A DNA stretch of 64,000 bases. Source: Croceifilum oryzae. GTDB taxonomy: Bacteria > Bacillota > Bacilli > Thermoactinomycetales > Thermoactinomycetaceae. A model generated the notes under the pieces. That model searched no databases. It had not been told where the DNA came from and saw only the letters and a list, made by a program, of their open reading frames with translations. Below are positions 9,214 to 18,378 of this stretch, in pieces (within the stretch, counting starts at the first letter, position 1; every line of letters starts with the position of its first letter). Where the stretch lies: contig NZ_JAUSUV010000001.1 in the NCBI RefSeq assembly GCF_030814315.1, positions 300,813 through 364,812 on the forward strand, read 5' to 3'. A program made the position numbers and the translations under genes.

Positions 9214-10239
9214 ATGAGACGAAAATATAACAAGAAACATGTATATATCGGCGGAGGAATGTTCCTCTGCTTTCTTTTTACCTTTATACTGGCTGTAACC
9301 GTAGGAAGTTTAAAAATCCCTATCTCAGAGATTTGGAACGTGATTGGACACCATACCATCGGATTCCCTAACCAAGTAGATCCGACGCTAGATGCGGTTC
9401 TCTGGTCTCTTCGTTTCCCACGGGTTGTGTTAGCGATGGTAGTAGGAGCTAGTTTAGCGCTTGCTGGAGTGTTATATCAAGGGGTGCTACGAAATCCGTT
9501 AGCAGACCCGTATATACTAGGAGTCTCCTCAGGATCGGCTACAGGAGCGATTATCGCGATCCTATCAGGGATTGGAGCAGGCATCTGGGGAATGTGGTTC
9601 ATTTCCTTATCCGCCTTTATAGGAGCTTTCATAGCCACGGTCAGTGTGTTCCTTTTAGCAGGGAGAGAATTAAGAACCAACACATTAATCCTAGCAGGTG
9701 TCGTCATACATGCCTTGTTCGGAGCGATTATTACGTTTCTACTTTCTATGTCTGTCGAACAAATGTCCCGAATTCAATACTGGCTGATGGGGAGCTTTTC
9801 GTTAAGAGAGTGGACCCATATCTGGATTCTCATCCCGGTTATCCTAGTCGTGATGGCAGTGGCGTGGTTTACTCAACGAGAATTAAATCTATTCGCTGTA
9901 AATGCACGTACCGCTGCGCATGTTGGAGTATCGGTGAAGAAGACGAGATTTCTATTACTAATCCTAGCGTCTCTTTTAACAGCCATGGTTGTTTCAATAT
10001 CAGGAGTAATTGGCTTTGTAGGGATTGTCATCCCCCATTTGATCCGCATGATAATCGGCGCGAATCATCGTTTTTTAATCCCATATTCGATTCTAGCCGG
10101 TGCTACTTTTATGATGGCGAGTGATCTACTCGCGAGGACGATTTTCGATCCGAGAGAACTACCAGTTGGTGTGATTACAGCCTTCTTAGGTGCTCCGTTT
10201 TTTTCCTATTTTCTTTACAAATGGCGACGCAATTTATAG
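9214..10239 (+). CDS. btuC: Cobalamin ABC transporter permease
   Basis: 341-residue FecCD-family permease with about ten membrane helices: LRFPRVVLAMVVGASLALAG, YQGVLRNPLADPYILGVSSG, GFVGIVIPHLIRMIIG (the coupling-helix region) and a C-terminal GVITAFLGAPFFSYFLYK. It forms the transmembrane channel with the ATPase encoded 24 bp downstream. Start ATG 9214 has a short GAGG upstream. Confidence 0.88.
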   Translation: MRRKYNKKHVYIGGGMFLCFLFTFILAVTVGSLKIPISEIWNVIGHHTIGFPNQVDPTLDAVLWSLRFPRVVLAMVVGASLALAGVLYQGVLRNPLADPYILGVSSGSATGAIIAILSGIGAGIWGMWFISLSAFIGAFIATVSVFLLAGRELRTNTLILAGVVIHALFGAIITFLLSMSVEQMSRIQYWLMGSFSLREWTHIWILIPVILVVMAVAWFTQRELNLFAVNARTAAHVGVSVKKTRFLLLILASLLTAMVVSISGVIGFVGIVIPHLIRMIIGANHRFLIPYSILAGATFMMASDLLARTIFDPRELPVGVITAFLGAPFFSYFLYKWRRNL

Positions 10240-10263
10240 ATTGCAAGAGAAGGAGTTATCATC

Positions 10264-11067
10264 GTGCTAACCATACAATCTGTTTCCAAACACTATGATA
10301 CACGCTGTGTGGTAGATGGAATCTCTTTACAGCTAAAACGTGGAGAATCCATTGGCATACTAGGGTCCAACGGGAGCGGCAAAACAACGCTCTTACGAAT
10401 GATATCGGGAGAGTTAATGCCAGATCAGGGAGAAATTTGGTTAGAAGAACAGAATCTATTGAAGCTAAAGCCGAAAGCGAGAGCGAGAAAGATTGCGGTT
10501 CTCGCTCAAGAATTGCTCGGAGATGCTCCTTTCACCGTACGAGAGATGATCGAAATGGGGCGCTATCCGTATTTATCACGCTTTGAAACGTTATCAGATC
10601 ACGACCACGATGTAGTAGATCAAATTTTACAACAAACCAACCTATTAGATCGCAGGCATACTCGTATTACAGAGTTAAGCGGAGGAGAGCGCCAGCGAGT
10701 AGCGATTGCCCGTGCATTGGTACAGGAGCCTGACATTCTCCTGCTAGATGAGCCAACTACCTATCTAGATCTAGAAGCACAATGGTCTCTGCTCGATATA
10801 TGCAAGCATTGGCAAAAGGAAAAGGGTTTAACACTTGTCATGGTCATTCACGACCTCAATGTGGCAAGTCTCTTTTGCGATCGTGTTCTCTTCTTACAAG
10901 ATGGAAAATGCATCGCAGAAGGTACCCCAAAAGAGGTAATTTCCGCCTCCTTAGTCGAACAAGTATATGGAGTCACTACTGTGGTCATTCCTCATCCCGA
11001 GACAGGCGTTCCCCAAATATTACATCAGCCGTTTACGAACAATTCCCGAAAGGAGCATGCCTTATGA
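10264..11067 (+). CDS. btuD: Cobalamin ABC transporter ATP-binding protein
   Basis: 267 residues with Walker A GSNGSGKTT, Q-loop region, signature LSGGERQRVAIARAL, Walker B ILLLDEP and H-loop VIHDLN, as in the FecE/BtuD class. Start GTG 10264 follows AGAAGGAG. Its stop codon overlaps the start of pduO (ATGA at 11064-11067), implying translational coupling. Confidence 0.9.
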   Translation: MLTIQSVSKHYDTRCVVDGISLQLKRGESIGILGSNGSGKTTLLRMISGELMPDQGEIWLEEQNLLKLKPKARARKIAVLAQELLGDAPFTVREMIEMGRYPYLSRFETLSDHDHDVVDQILQQTNLLDRRHTRITELSGGERQRVAIARALVQEPDILLLDEPTTYLDLEAQWSLLDICKHWQKEKGLTLVMVIHDLNVASLFCDRVLFLQDGKCIAEGTPKEVISASLVEQVYGVTTVVIPHPETGVPQILHQPFTNNSRKEHAL

Positions 11068-11621
11068 AAATCTACACCCGCACAGGAGATGCCGGCAAGA
11101 CAGCTGTCGTCGGTGGACGCGTTGACAAAGACGATATCCGTGTTGAAGCTTACGGAACCATTGATGAATTAAATTCATTTGTAGGTGAATCCATCACCCG
11201 AATGTCTCCCGAAAAGCATGCTGACCTAATTAGTCACTTCACAGAGATCCAGCATGAGCTATTTGACGCAGGCGGCGACCTAGCTCAAGTAGGAAAAGAA
11301 AGACAATACAAAGTGACAGGCGCCATGGTAACACGACTAGAGGAATGGATTGATCAATATGAATCGGAATTAGCCCCGTTGCGCCGTTTCATCTTACCTG
11401 GAGGAACTTCATTGTCTTCTAGTATCCATATCTGTCGAACCGTTTCCCGCCGTGCAGAGCGTTGCGTAGTTAGCCTCTGTAAGTCAGAAGAAACCAATGA
11501 AGAAGTTCGTCGTTACCTGAATCGTTTATCCGATTATTTTTTTACCGTGGCACGTGTGGCGAATACCCGATCGGGTGTAAGTGATGTAGAATATATACGA
11601 GGCGGACAAGCTTTTTCATAA
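11064..11621 (+). CDS. pduO: PduO-type cob(I)alamin adenosyltransferase
   Basis: 185 residues. Converts cob(I)alamin and ATP to adenosylcobalamin. Family signatures are YTRTGDAGKTAVVGG at the N-terminus (ATP binding), VEAYGTIDELNSFVG, RRFILPGG, RTVSRRAERCVV and YLNRLSDYFFTVARVAN. It starts inside the btuD stop codon with AGGAG upstream. The operon imports B12 and turns it into the coenzyme form directly. Confidence 0.93.
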   Translation: MKIYTRTGDAGKTAVVGGRVDKDDIRVEAYGTIDELNSFVGESITRMSPEKHADLISHFTEIQHELFDAGGDLAQVGKERQYKVTGAMVTRLEEWIDQYESELAPLRRFILPGGTSLSSSIHICRTVSRRAERCVVSLCKSEETNEEVRRYLNRLSDYFFTVARVANTRSGVSDVEYIRGGQAFS

Positions 11622-11687
11622 ACCTCCAGATTCTAGTGAAACCTAGACAACATAACGATTCTTTATGGAAAGAGTGTGATCAACCAG

Positions 11688-12053
11688 ATGTCCATTATCA
11701 TGTATGAATACCCAAAGTGTGGAACCTGCCGAAACGCAGTGAAATATCTTCAGCAACATAATGTTTCTTTTGAAGATCATCATATTGTTGAAGCCCCTCC
11801 TTCTGTGGAACAGTTACGTAAAATGGTGGATGTAAGTGGACTTCCAATCCAAAAATTCTTTAACACATCCGGAAAGAAATACCGAGAGTTAGGCTTATCG
11901 CAGAAGTTAAAAGAGATGACGGATGATGAGAAGTTAGCCCTATTAGCTTCTGATGGGATGTTGATTAAACGTCCTTTGGTAACAGACGGAAAAAAGGTTA
12001 CAATTGGCTTTAAAGAGAGCGAATTTGAAACCAATTGGGTTGCACAAAAATAG
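11688..12053 (+). CDS. yusI: ArsC/Spx-family thiol protein (YusI-like)
   Basis: 121 residues with YPKCGTCR (redox CxxC) at the N-terminus, FFNTSGKKYRELGL, LLASDGMLIKRPL and VTIGFKE, the pattern of YusI and the arsenate-reductase/Spx thioredoxin-fold family. The role is probably reductase or regulatory; arsenate reduction is not implied. Start ATG 11688 aligns with YusI; an in-frame GTG at 11676 is closer to the SD-like GGAAAGAG and cannot be excluded. In B. subtilis yusI also neighbours gcvH. Confidence 0.8.
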   Translation: MSIIMYEYPKCGTCRNAVKYLQQHNVSFEDHHIVEAPPSVEQLRKMVDVSGLPIQKFFNTSGKKYRELGLSQKLKEMTDDEKLALLASDGMLIKRPLVTDGKKVTIGFKESEFETNWVAQK

Positions 12054-12084
12054 TAGCTTTAGTGGCTCGGAGTGAGTTGTCTAA

Positions 12085-12099
12085 TTGTAATAATTATTT
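12085..12099 (+). promoter_or_regulatory. Candidate PerR box upstream of peroxiredoxin gene
   Basis: TTGTAATAATTATTT matches 12 of 15 positions of the PerR consensus TTATAATNATTATAA. It lies about 28 bp upstream of the -35 element of the peroxiredoxin promoter, so peroxide-responsive control is plausible but unproven. Confidence 0.45.
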
Positions 12100-12126
12100 T
12101 TACATTATACTTAATACAAATTGATA

Positions 12127-12155
12127 TTGACTATAAATAATGGTCATGTTATCCT
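12127..12155 (+). promoter_or_regulatory. Sigma-A-type promoter for peroxiredoxin gene
   Basis: TTGACT (12127-12132), 17-bp spacer, TATCCT (12150-12155), giving a leader of about 100 nt before ATG 12262. Confidence 0.5.
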
Positions 12156-12261
12156 AAATTTGTTCAGGGTCATGCTACTGTGTTTATCTGATCCATCTAT
12201 TGGATAGATTAACAAATGGCATGATTCGAAAATATACTCACCGATAGAGGAGGAAATACTC

Positions 12262-12801
12262 ATGACAGCACGTCTTGTAGGACTTCCAGCTCCAGATTTC
12301 GTAATGGAGAGCACAAAAAACCTAGAAACATTGAAAGAGCAAGCAAAGCTAGTTGACTATGAAGGCAAATGGCTCGTAATGTTCTTTTACCCACTTGATT
12401 TCACCTTTGTATGCCCAACTGAAATCACAGCACTTTCCGATCGTGCAGATGAATTTACCGATCGCGATTGCGAAATCTTGGGTGTAAGCACAGACAGCGT
12501 GTATTCACACCGTGCATGGATCCATACTTCCCGTGAAGATAATGGACTAGGCGACATTCAATATCCACTCGCTGCTGATACCAATCACAAAGTAAGCCGT
12601 GCCTACGGTGTATTAAAAGAAGACGAAGGAATTGCATTACGTGGTCTCTTCATCATCGATCCAGAAGGAATCGTTCGTTATCAAGTCGTAACGGATGATA
12701 ACGTAGGTCGTAGTGTAGACGAAACCCTTCGTGTACTCGACGCTCTTCAAACAGGTGGACTTTGCCCAGCTAACTGGAAACCAGGTCAAAAAACACTGTA
12801 A
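12262..12801 (+). CDS. Typical 2-Cys peroxiredoxin (AhpC/Prx1 class)
   Basis: 179 residues. Reduces H2O2 and organic peroxides. Peroxidatic Cys in FYPLDFTFVCPTE, resolving Cys in GGLCPANW, plus GVSTDSVYSHRAW. No ahpF is adjacent; the thioredoxin-like protein downstream could be the electron donor. SD GGAGG six bases upstream of ATG 12262. A strong terminator follows, so it is its own transcript. Confidence 0.93.
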   Translation: MTARLVGLPAPDFVMESTKNLETLKEQAKLVDYEGKWLVMFFYPLDFTFVCPTEITALSDRADEFTDRDCEILGVSTDSVYSHRAWIHTSREDNGLGDIQYPLAADTNHKVSRAYGVLKEDEGIALRGLFIIDPEGIVRYQVVTDDNVGRSVDETLRVLDALQTGGLCPANWKPGQKTL

Positions 12802-12820
12802 TCACGTTCATCACATCCAT

Positions 12821-12857
12821 AAAAGGGCCTAACAAACATCTGTTAGGTCCTTTCTTA
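12821..12857 (+). terminator. Terminator of the peroxiredoxin gene
   Basis: AAAGGGCCTAACA / TGTTAGGTCCTTT stem followed by CTT-rich sequence, 20 bp after the stop. Confidence 0.8.
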
Positions 12858-12915
12858 CAATAGATTCATCTATTCAGTTAACAGGAATTACGATATTATG
12901 AAGGAGGGTTTCCTC

Positions 12916-13374
12916 ATGGCTATGCGTCTACGTACCGAAATGCCGGAGTTAGCAGGAGTAACAGAGTGGGTGAACAGTGAAACTGGCAAAGAGGCATTAA
13001 ATGGTAAGCCAGTTTTGGTTCATTTCTGGTCCATTAGTTGTTACTTATGTAAGGAGAGCTTCCCAGAATTGAAGAAAATGCGGGAAGAGACCCCAGAGCT
13101 TGAATTCGTCGGGATTCACATGCCTCGCTCTGAAAAAGATACTAACATCGATGAGGTAAAAGCAACTATTGAGCAGTATGGTTTGCAACATCCACAAGCG
13201 ATTGATAATGAACACAAGGTAGTAGATGCGTTTGAAAATGAGTTTGTACCTGCATTCTACTTATTTGATTCTACAGGGGTGTTACGTCATCGCTCTGCTG
13301 GTGAAAAAGCTCTCTCCTTGCTCAAAAAACCACTCGAACGTGTCTTGAACGAAGAAAAGGAAAAACAATCTTAA
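12916..13374 (+). CDS. Thioredoxin-like (TlpA/ResA-fold) protein
   Basis: 152 residues, thioredoxin fold with [10 protein letters not shown] (CxxC), [11 protein letters not shown], and the cis-Pro segment [12 protein letters not shown]. It lacks a signal peptide, so it is predicted to be cytoplasmic. Start ATG 12916 follows AAGGAGGG; an earlier in-frame ATG at 12898 lies upstream of that SD and is rejected. It is 19 bp ahead of gcvH and probably cotranscribed, an arrangement recalling the yusE-gcvH neighbourhood of Bacillus. Confidence 0.8.
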   Translation: MAMRLRTEMPELAGVTEWVNSETGKEALNGKPVLVHFWSISCYLCKESFPELKKMREETPELEFVGIHMPRSEKDTNIDEVKATIEQYGLQHPQAIDNEHKVVDAFENEFVPAFYLFDSTGVLRHRSAGEKALSLLKKPLERVLNEEKEKQS

Positions 13375-13393
13375 TCCTTGGGAGGGTTCCTGC

Positions 13394-13774
13394 ATGAATT
13401 TACCAAAAGAGTTGCGCTATACAGAAGAACATGAATGGGTAAAAACCGAATCTGATAACAAAGTACGCGTAGGTATCACTGACTTTGCTCAATCTGAATT
13501 AGGAGATATCGTATTTGTTGAACTCCCAGAAGTGGGCGACAAAATCGAATCAGGTCAACCGTTTGGTAGTGTAGAGTCTGTGAAAACCGTTTCGGAACTT
13601 TATGCACCTGTAAATGGAACCATCGTAGAAGTAAATGGCTCCCTTGAAGAATCCCCAGAAAACGTAAACGATGCACCTTACGAAGATGGATGGATGATTG
13701 TAGTAGAGCTTGACGACGCAGCTCAATTAAAAGAGCTTCTTTCAGACGAGCAGTACAAAGAATCCATCCAATAA
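13394..13774 (+). CDS. gcvH: Glycine cleavage system H protein
   Basis: 126 residues, lipoyl-carrier protein that shuttles the aminomethyl group between the P, T and L proteins and in Bacillales also feeds lipoate assembly. Lipoylation site in [18 protein letters not shown] (Lys of ESVKT). [13 protein letters not shown] is diagnostic. SD GGGAGG before ATG 13394. No gcvP/gcvT in the window. Confidence 0.95.
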   Translation: MNLPKELRYTEEHEWVKTESDNKVRVGITDFAQSELGDIVFVELPEVGDKIESGQPFGSVESVKTVSELYAPVNGTIVEVNGSLEESPENVNDAPYEDGWMIVVELDDAAQLKELLSDEQYKESIQ

Positions 13775-13794
13775 TGGACGATGATAGATTGATA

Positions 13795-13833
13795 GACCCC
13801 AGCGATCTACTGTATCTACTGGGGTTATTTTCA
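13795..13833 (+). terminator. Terminator after gcvH
   Basis: ACCCCAG paired with CTGGGGT followed by TATTTTCAT, about 20 bp past the gcvH stop. Confidence 0.65.
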
Positions 13834-13974
13834 TATTTTCCCCTGCATAAATATACGGAAAAAAGTTTGAAAAATAGGTTTAACGCTTCTGTGACAAGGG
13901 AATATATGCATTACTCTCTTATTTCAAAATGTTTAGATGAATCTATTTATCAGAAGGGTAGAGGAGGGAATTGC

Positions 13975-14394
13975 ATGATCTACTGCTGCGGTGCAAGTAT
14001 GATTGGCAAAATCGGAACGATTGTGCGAAAACAGGTTTCGGTTCATCAAGTACCGGTTCTCTATTGTCCTGTCTGCCAGAAGAGACACGTTCATCCTGCT
14101 GTGAAAGAACAATTTGAGTTGGTAGTAGAGTATGCTATCGAAGATCGCGTCAAAGAAACCACCCTCTACGATCGTATTGATCCTAAAATGTTAAAAAAAT
14201 GGAAAGAATCTAGCTTTAGCTTTGAGGAAGAGGATAACCAAGAATCGATCTTACGAGAACAAATCGATCTTGCTTTGGATCTGCTACGTATCTGTAAACC
14301 AGACTACGATTGGGCTGACCTCCTAAAAATTCGTCTCAAAGTGCTAAGTGAAAAGCTACGAAACATGGAAATATCAAAAGAGAATAGTTGTTAA
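13975..14394 (+). CDS. Uncharacterised CxxC protein with acidic helical C-terminus
   Basis: 139 residues, not assigned to a named family. A CPVCQKRHVHP motif in the first half suggests a metal-binding knuckle of the YgiT type. The second half (EQIDLALDLL to VLSEKLRN) weakly recalls the IDEAL helical motif (IDxALD, LSxxL). I start at ATG 13975 with AGAGGAGGG upstream; the frame is open back to 13774 but that extension has no coding character and overlaps the gcvH terminator. Single-gene unit ending at a strong terminator. Confidence 0.6.
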   Translation: MIYCCGASMIGKIGTIVRKQVSVHQVPVLYCPVCQKRHVHPAVKEQFELVVEYAIEDRVKETTLYDRIDPKMLKKWKESSFSFEEEDNQESILREQIDLALDLLRICKPDYDWADLLKIRLKVLSEKLRNMEISKENSC

Positions 14395-14411
14395 TGGGGG
14401 ACCGTTTAGAT

Positions 14412-14447
14412 AAAACACCTTTGATTCTGCAGAATCAAAGGTGTTTT
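14412..14447. terminator. Bidirectional terminator, perfect 36-bp palindrome
   Basis: AAAACACCTTTGATTCTG and its exact complement, with A/T runs at both ends, between convergent genes. Confidence 0.9.
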
Positions 14448-14453
14448 CACGTA

Positions 14454-15224
14454 TTATAATCCTTTTTCTTGAATCTCTGCTAATACACCATCCCAAAGTT
14501 GGCTCCGTAACTGTAGGGAGCGGAGAGCAACCTGCTCGGCTTGCTTCCATTTCTCTGGATCCGATTCACATAGAGAGTTTAAAAGTTTTTCTGCTAGAGG
14601 TCCATGTGTATCTCCATCTAGTTCGATATGACGATTGAGATAGTAACGAATACGCTCCGTAGACTGTTCATGATTATCCAGTTCGGAAAGGAGCTGTGTA
14701 AACATCTCAGGAATTAAATCTTCGCGTCCAAAGAAAAAGGCCGAGGTTACTTCATGGGACTCTGCTGAAAATGCCAAGTGTAAGCTGTATGTTACAAATT
14801 GAACAATCGTAGACGGAAGGGAACTATTTTGCAATGTATCTATCGGATCTTTCCCAGCTCCAAGATCTTGAAGATATGAGTCCATCCATGTCGTATCGGC
14901 GTGAACTTCTTTCATTGCCTCTACGTATAGTTCGAAATGACTAGCATATCCTCCTTGTCCATCCTCATCTGTCTCTTCTCCCAAAACGATTTCATTAATA
15001 AAGCGAGCATAATGTGCATTTGGACTGGGAACCCACGGCAATGTAGTGGTTGTGAGCGAGTTCTGCAATCGTTTGGCTAGACTCATAAAATCCCAGACCG
15101 CAAATACATGATGTTTCATAAAGATGCGGACTCTGTCTGGAGACGTCATCGCTTCATAGATGGGGTGTTTCAATAGTTGATCGCGTACCGTTTGGATAGA
15201 TGTTGACTCGATTGCGGTGGACAT
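14454..15224 (-). CDS. DUF3050 protein (haem-oxygenase-like fold)
   Basis: 256 all-helical residues with DQLLKHPIYEAM, FMKHHVFAVWDFMSLAKRLQ, SHFELYVEAMKEV and RYYLNRHIELDGDTHGP, the pattern of DUF3050, related to TenA/haem-oxygenase-like diiron proteins. The repeated H/E positions (MKHHVFAVWDF, NRHIELDGD) may bind metal. Substrate unknown. It lies upstream of nothing obvious in its direction and 38 bp after udk, so the two may be cotranscribed. Confidence 0.8.
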   Translation of the reverse strand: MSTAIESTSIQTVRDQLLKHPIYEAMTSPDRVRIFMKHHVFAVWDFMSLAKRLQNSLTTTTLPWVPSPNAHYARFINEIVLGEETDEDGQGGYASHFELYVEAMKEVHADTTWMDSYLQDLGAGKDPIDTLQNSSLPSTIVQFVTYSLHLAFSAESHEVTSAFFFGREDLIPEMFTQLLSELDNHEQSTERIRYYLNRHIELDGDTHGPLAEKLLNSLCESDPEKWKQAEQVALRSLQLRSQLWDGVLAEIQEKGL

Positions 15225-15262
15225 ATGGATATGCTCCTTCGAAGTTAGGTATGGGAATTAGT

Positions 15263-15889
15263 TCATGAATCCAATTCTTGTAGATACATACGAATTTGAT
15301 TCATTAAAAGGTTAAGGGCTACTACATTTCTCCCGCCTTCAGGCAAGATAATGTCAGCATATCGTTTACTTGGTTCAACAAATTGCATATGCATCGGGCG
15401 AACCACCTGTAGATATTGCTGAATAACGGACTCTAACGTACGGCCTCGTTCTTTTGTATCACGCTCGATGCGACGTAAAATACGTACATCAGCATCGGTA
15501 TCGACGAATACTTTAATATCAAGAAGGTCCCGTAGACCTTTATCCTCAAGAATCAGGATTCCCTCCACAATTATAACGTGTTTGGGCTCGACTTGTTTGT
15601 ACGCGTTGGAACGGGTGGATGCAGTATAATCATAGATTGGCATCTGGACAGATTGATAATTCATCAATTGCTGTAAGTGTTCGACCAGTAGATTATTATC
15701 AAAAGCTAACGGATGATCGTAATTAATCTTGGTTCGCTCTTCCATGGTCAGGTGAGCTTGGTCTGCATAATAGGAGTCTTGCTCCATTAACAAGACCGAA
15801 TCAGAGAATTCCTCTACGAGTTTTCGCGCAACTGTGGTCTTACCTGAACCAGTGCCTCCTGCGACACCAATTAATACCGGTCGATTCAT
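15263..15889 (-). CDS. udk: Uridine kinase
   Basis: 208 residues. Phosphorylates uridine and cytidine for pyrimidine salvage. P-loop [42 protein letters not shown] and [13 protein letters not shown] are all present. I start at the Met of MNRPVLIG (15889), eleven bases after GGAAAGGA; an earlier Met at 15910 overlaps that SD and is unlikely. Confidence 0.95.
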   Translation of the reverse strand: MNRPVLIGVAGGTGSGKTTVARKLVEEFSDSVLLMEQDSYYADQAHLTMEERTKINYDHPLAFDNNLLVEHLQQLMNYQSVQMPIYDYTASTRSNAYKQVEPKHVIIVEGILILEDKGLRDLLDIKVFVDTDADVRILRRIERDTKERGRTLESVIQQYLQVVRPMHMQFVEPSKRYADIILPEGGRNVVALNLLMNQIRMYLQELDS

Positions 15890-15978
15890 AGCTGTGTCGA
15901 TCCTTTCCATAGTAACGATCCATTTACCATTTATAAATAACTCTTTATTGAATTATCTCATCCGTACGATGGTAACAT

Positions 15979-16010
15979 AAAAAACCTGACAAAGGTACTG
16001 TCAGGTTTTA
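15979..16010 (-). terminator. Terminator of pckA
   Basis: Read on the minus strand, AAAACCTGAC pairs with GTCAGGTTTT and runs into a T-rich tract, 23 bp after the pckA stop. Confidence 0.85.
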
Positions 16011-16032
16011 GTTTATGGAATAAGAGCCATCT

Positions 16033-17613
16033 CTATTTATTGCGTGGTCCAGCAGATCGAATGCTATCTGAAACACCTGTAAACTTAGTAAAGTTTTGAT
16101 GGAAACGACTTGCTAGATCTTTTGCTTTTTCAACATATTCTTCTGGATTTGCCCATGTTGTCAGTGGATTCAAGATATCACTTGGAACGTCTGGACATGT
16201 TGTTGGGATGGAGAGCCCGAATACTTCTTCGGTTATATATTCAACATCGGTTAGGGCACCGTTTATCGCTGCGGTTACCATTGCGCGTGTATACGTTAGA
16301 TTCATTCGCTTCCCAACGCCGTAAGAGCCGCCAGACCAGCCTGTGTTAACAAGAAAAACTTGTGCATTATGTTTCTCGATCTTCTCGCCCAATAATTCTG
16401 CGTATACATGTGCAGGACGTGGTAAAAATGGTGCGCCAAAGCAGGTGGAGAAAGTAGCTTCAGGCTCTGTTACACCTCGCTCGGTACCAGCTAGTTTGCT
16501 TGTGTAACCTGATAAAAAGTGGTACATGGCTTGCTCTTTGCTTAACTTCGAAATAGGAGGTAGTACACCAAAAGCATCAGCAGTTAAAAATAAAATGACA
16601 TTGGGATGACCTGATACACTTGGAATAACAGCCCCAGGAATCGAGTCGATTGGATAAGCGGCACGTGTGTTTTCAGTAAGAGTCGAATCATGATAATCAG
16701 GAGTTCTGCTTGAATCTAACGAAACATTTTCCAAGACGGAACCAAAACGGATCGCTTGCCAAATTTGTGGTTCTTTTTCCTGACTAAGCCCTATACACTT
16801 TGCATAACAGCCACCTTCAAAGTTGAAAACTCCCTGATTTGTCCAACCATGTTCATCATCTCCAATCAACCGGCGCTCTGGATCAGCAGACAAGGTTGTT
16901 TTTCCTGTGCCAGATAGTCCGAAAAATAAGGCAACATCCTGATCACTTCCTACGTTGGCTGAACAGTGCATCGGCATCACGCCTTGTTCGGGAAGGAGAT
17001 AATTCATAACACTAAAGATGGATTTCTTCATTTCGCCAGCATATTGTGTGCCAGCAATGATGACTACTTTTTGTTCAAAACTAACTGTGATCAATGTTTT
17101 AGAGCGTACTCCATCTACTTCAGGATTAACGACAAAGTTAGGGGCGCAGATCACGGTAAATTCTGGTTTGTGAGTATGTAGCTCTTCATCTGTTGGACGA
17201 ATGAATAATTGATGCACAAATAAGTTATGCCAAGCATATTCATTAATAATACGGATTGGGAGTTGATAAGTGGTATCCGCACCAGCAAAACCATCAAAAA
17301 TAAAGAGCTCTTTCTCTTTCAAGTAATCTTGAACACGCTTGTAAATCTTATGGAATGCTTCTGGTTCTAGTGCTTGATTAACAGATCCCCAATCAATGGA
17401 ACCGCTTACACACTCTTCGTCAACTATATACTTGTCTTTAGGAGAGCGCCCTGTAAATTCTCCAGTTGTCGCAACTAAGGCTCCATTGGAAGATAAAACG
17501 GCTTCCTTTCGGCTTAGTGCTTGTTCTACTAATTCTGCTACTGATAAATTTAGATGAAGTTTTCCACGAAGCTCATAATGATTTGATGTAATCGAACGAA
17601 TCGTCATGCTCAT
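16033..17613 (-). CDS. pckA: Phosphoenolpyruvate carboxykinase (ATP)
   Basis: 526 residues. Converts oxaloacetate and ATP to PEP, first committed step of gluconeogenesis, cytosolic. [16 protein letters not shown], kinase-1a loop [28 protein letters not shown], and [15 protein letters not shown] are the family signatures. Start at ATG 17613, five bases after AAGGTGG; a GTG three codons upstream overlaps the SD. Divergent from the S1-domain gene with about 250 bp between them. Confidence 0.95.
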   Translation of the reverse strand: MSMTIRSITSNHYELRGKLHLNLSVAELVEQALSRKEAVLSSNGALVATTGEFTGRSPKDKYIVDEECVSGSIDWGSVNQALEPEAFHKIYKRVQDYLKEKELFIFDGFAGADTTYQLPIRIINEYAWHNLFVHQLFIRPTDEELHTHKPEFTVICAPNFVVNPEVDGVRSKTLITVSFEQKVVIIAGTQYAGEMKKSIFSVMNYLLPEQGVMPMHCSANVGSDQDVALFFGLSGTGKTTLSADPERRLIGDDEHGWTNQGVFNFEGGCYAKCIGLSQEKEPQIWQAIRFGSVLENVSLDSSRTPDYHDSTLTENTRAAYPIDSIPGAVIPSVSGHPNVILFLTADAFGVLPPISKLSKEQAMYHFLSGYTSKLAGTERGVTEPEATFSTCFGAPFLPRPAHVYAELLGEKIEKHNAQVFLVNTGWSGGSYGVGKRMNLTYTRAMVTAAINGALTDVEYITEEVFGLSIPTTCPDVPSDILNPLTTWANPEEYVEKAKDLASRFHQNFTKFTGVSDSIRSAGPRNK

Positions 17614-17862
17614 TCCATCCACCTTTTTTATTTTTTGTCTATATTATATAAATGAATTTATATATATGTTATAACACTTTGGTAAAAAGTATAACATATA
17701 TAGGGGTAGGATGGAACATTAATTTCCATTTCGCATTTATTGATACAATTTTATATTCGTAGAAAATTCGTAATCAACCTATTCCATGCGGCTGTAACGT
17801 TGACAAAGGTTTAAAATAATGATATGTTCGTACAGAATGAATTTCATTGCGGGAGTGTTACA

Positions 17863-18258
17863 ATGAGTGAATTAAAAGAAGGGGCCATCGTATCTGGAGA
17901 AGTTATTTCGACAAAACCCTTTGGAGCCTTCATTAAACTAGAATCTGGGGAAACCGGACTTGTTCATATCTCTCAAGTTTCCAGCAAATATGTTGAGAAA
18001 GTTGAAGATGAACTTCAAGTGGGAGCAACTGTGAAAGTGAAAGTCCTTTCCATTGATCCCGCAGGTAAGATCTCTCTTTCCATCAAAGCCCTTCAAGAAG
18101 AGCAACGCCCTCCTCGCGAACGTCGTGGGGGAGGAGATCGCCGTGGTGGTGGTCGCGCGAAAAGCCCTGAGAACTTTGAAGACATGATGAAAAAGTGGAT
18201 GAAGAGCAGTGAAGAGCGTCTTTCAGCACTTACTGCAAAGCAAAAGAAAAACAGATAG
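17863..18258 (+). CDS. S1-domain RNA-binding protein (YabR/CvfD-like)
   Basis: 131 residues: one S1/OB fold (GAIVSGEVISTKPFGAFIKL, GLVHISQVSSKYV, KVKVLSIDPAGKISLSIK) followed by a basic RERRGGGDRRGGGR RNA-binding tail and an acidic helical end. Same architecture as Bacillus YabR / general stress protein 13, which bind ribosomes or mRNA. Start ATG 17863 has GGGAGTG upstream; a 13-codon in-frame extension lacks an SD. Confidence 0.85.
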   Translation: MSELKEGAIVSGEVISTKPFGAFIKLESGETGLVHISQVSSKYVEKVEDELQVGATVKVKVLSIDPAGKISLSIKALQEEQRPPRERRGGGDRRGGGRAKSPENFEDMMKKWMKSSEERLSALTAKQKKNR

Positions 18259-18285
18259 TTATCTCGCGATTGTTGGGATAACGCC

Positions 18286-18325
18286 AAAAACATCTCCTAG
18301 TTTCCTGGGAGATGTTTTTGTTTGG
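18286..18325 (+). terminator. Terminator of S1-domain gene
   Basis: AAAAACATCTCC TAGTTTCCT GGGAGATGTTTTT, ending in TTTGTTT. Confidence 0.9.
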
Positions 18326-18378
18326 AATGCGTATAATATATGTAAGAGAAGAATGAGAGATGGATGAGGTGTAAGAAG

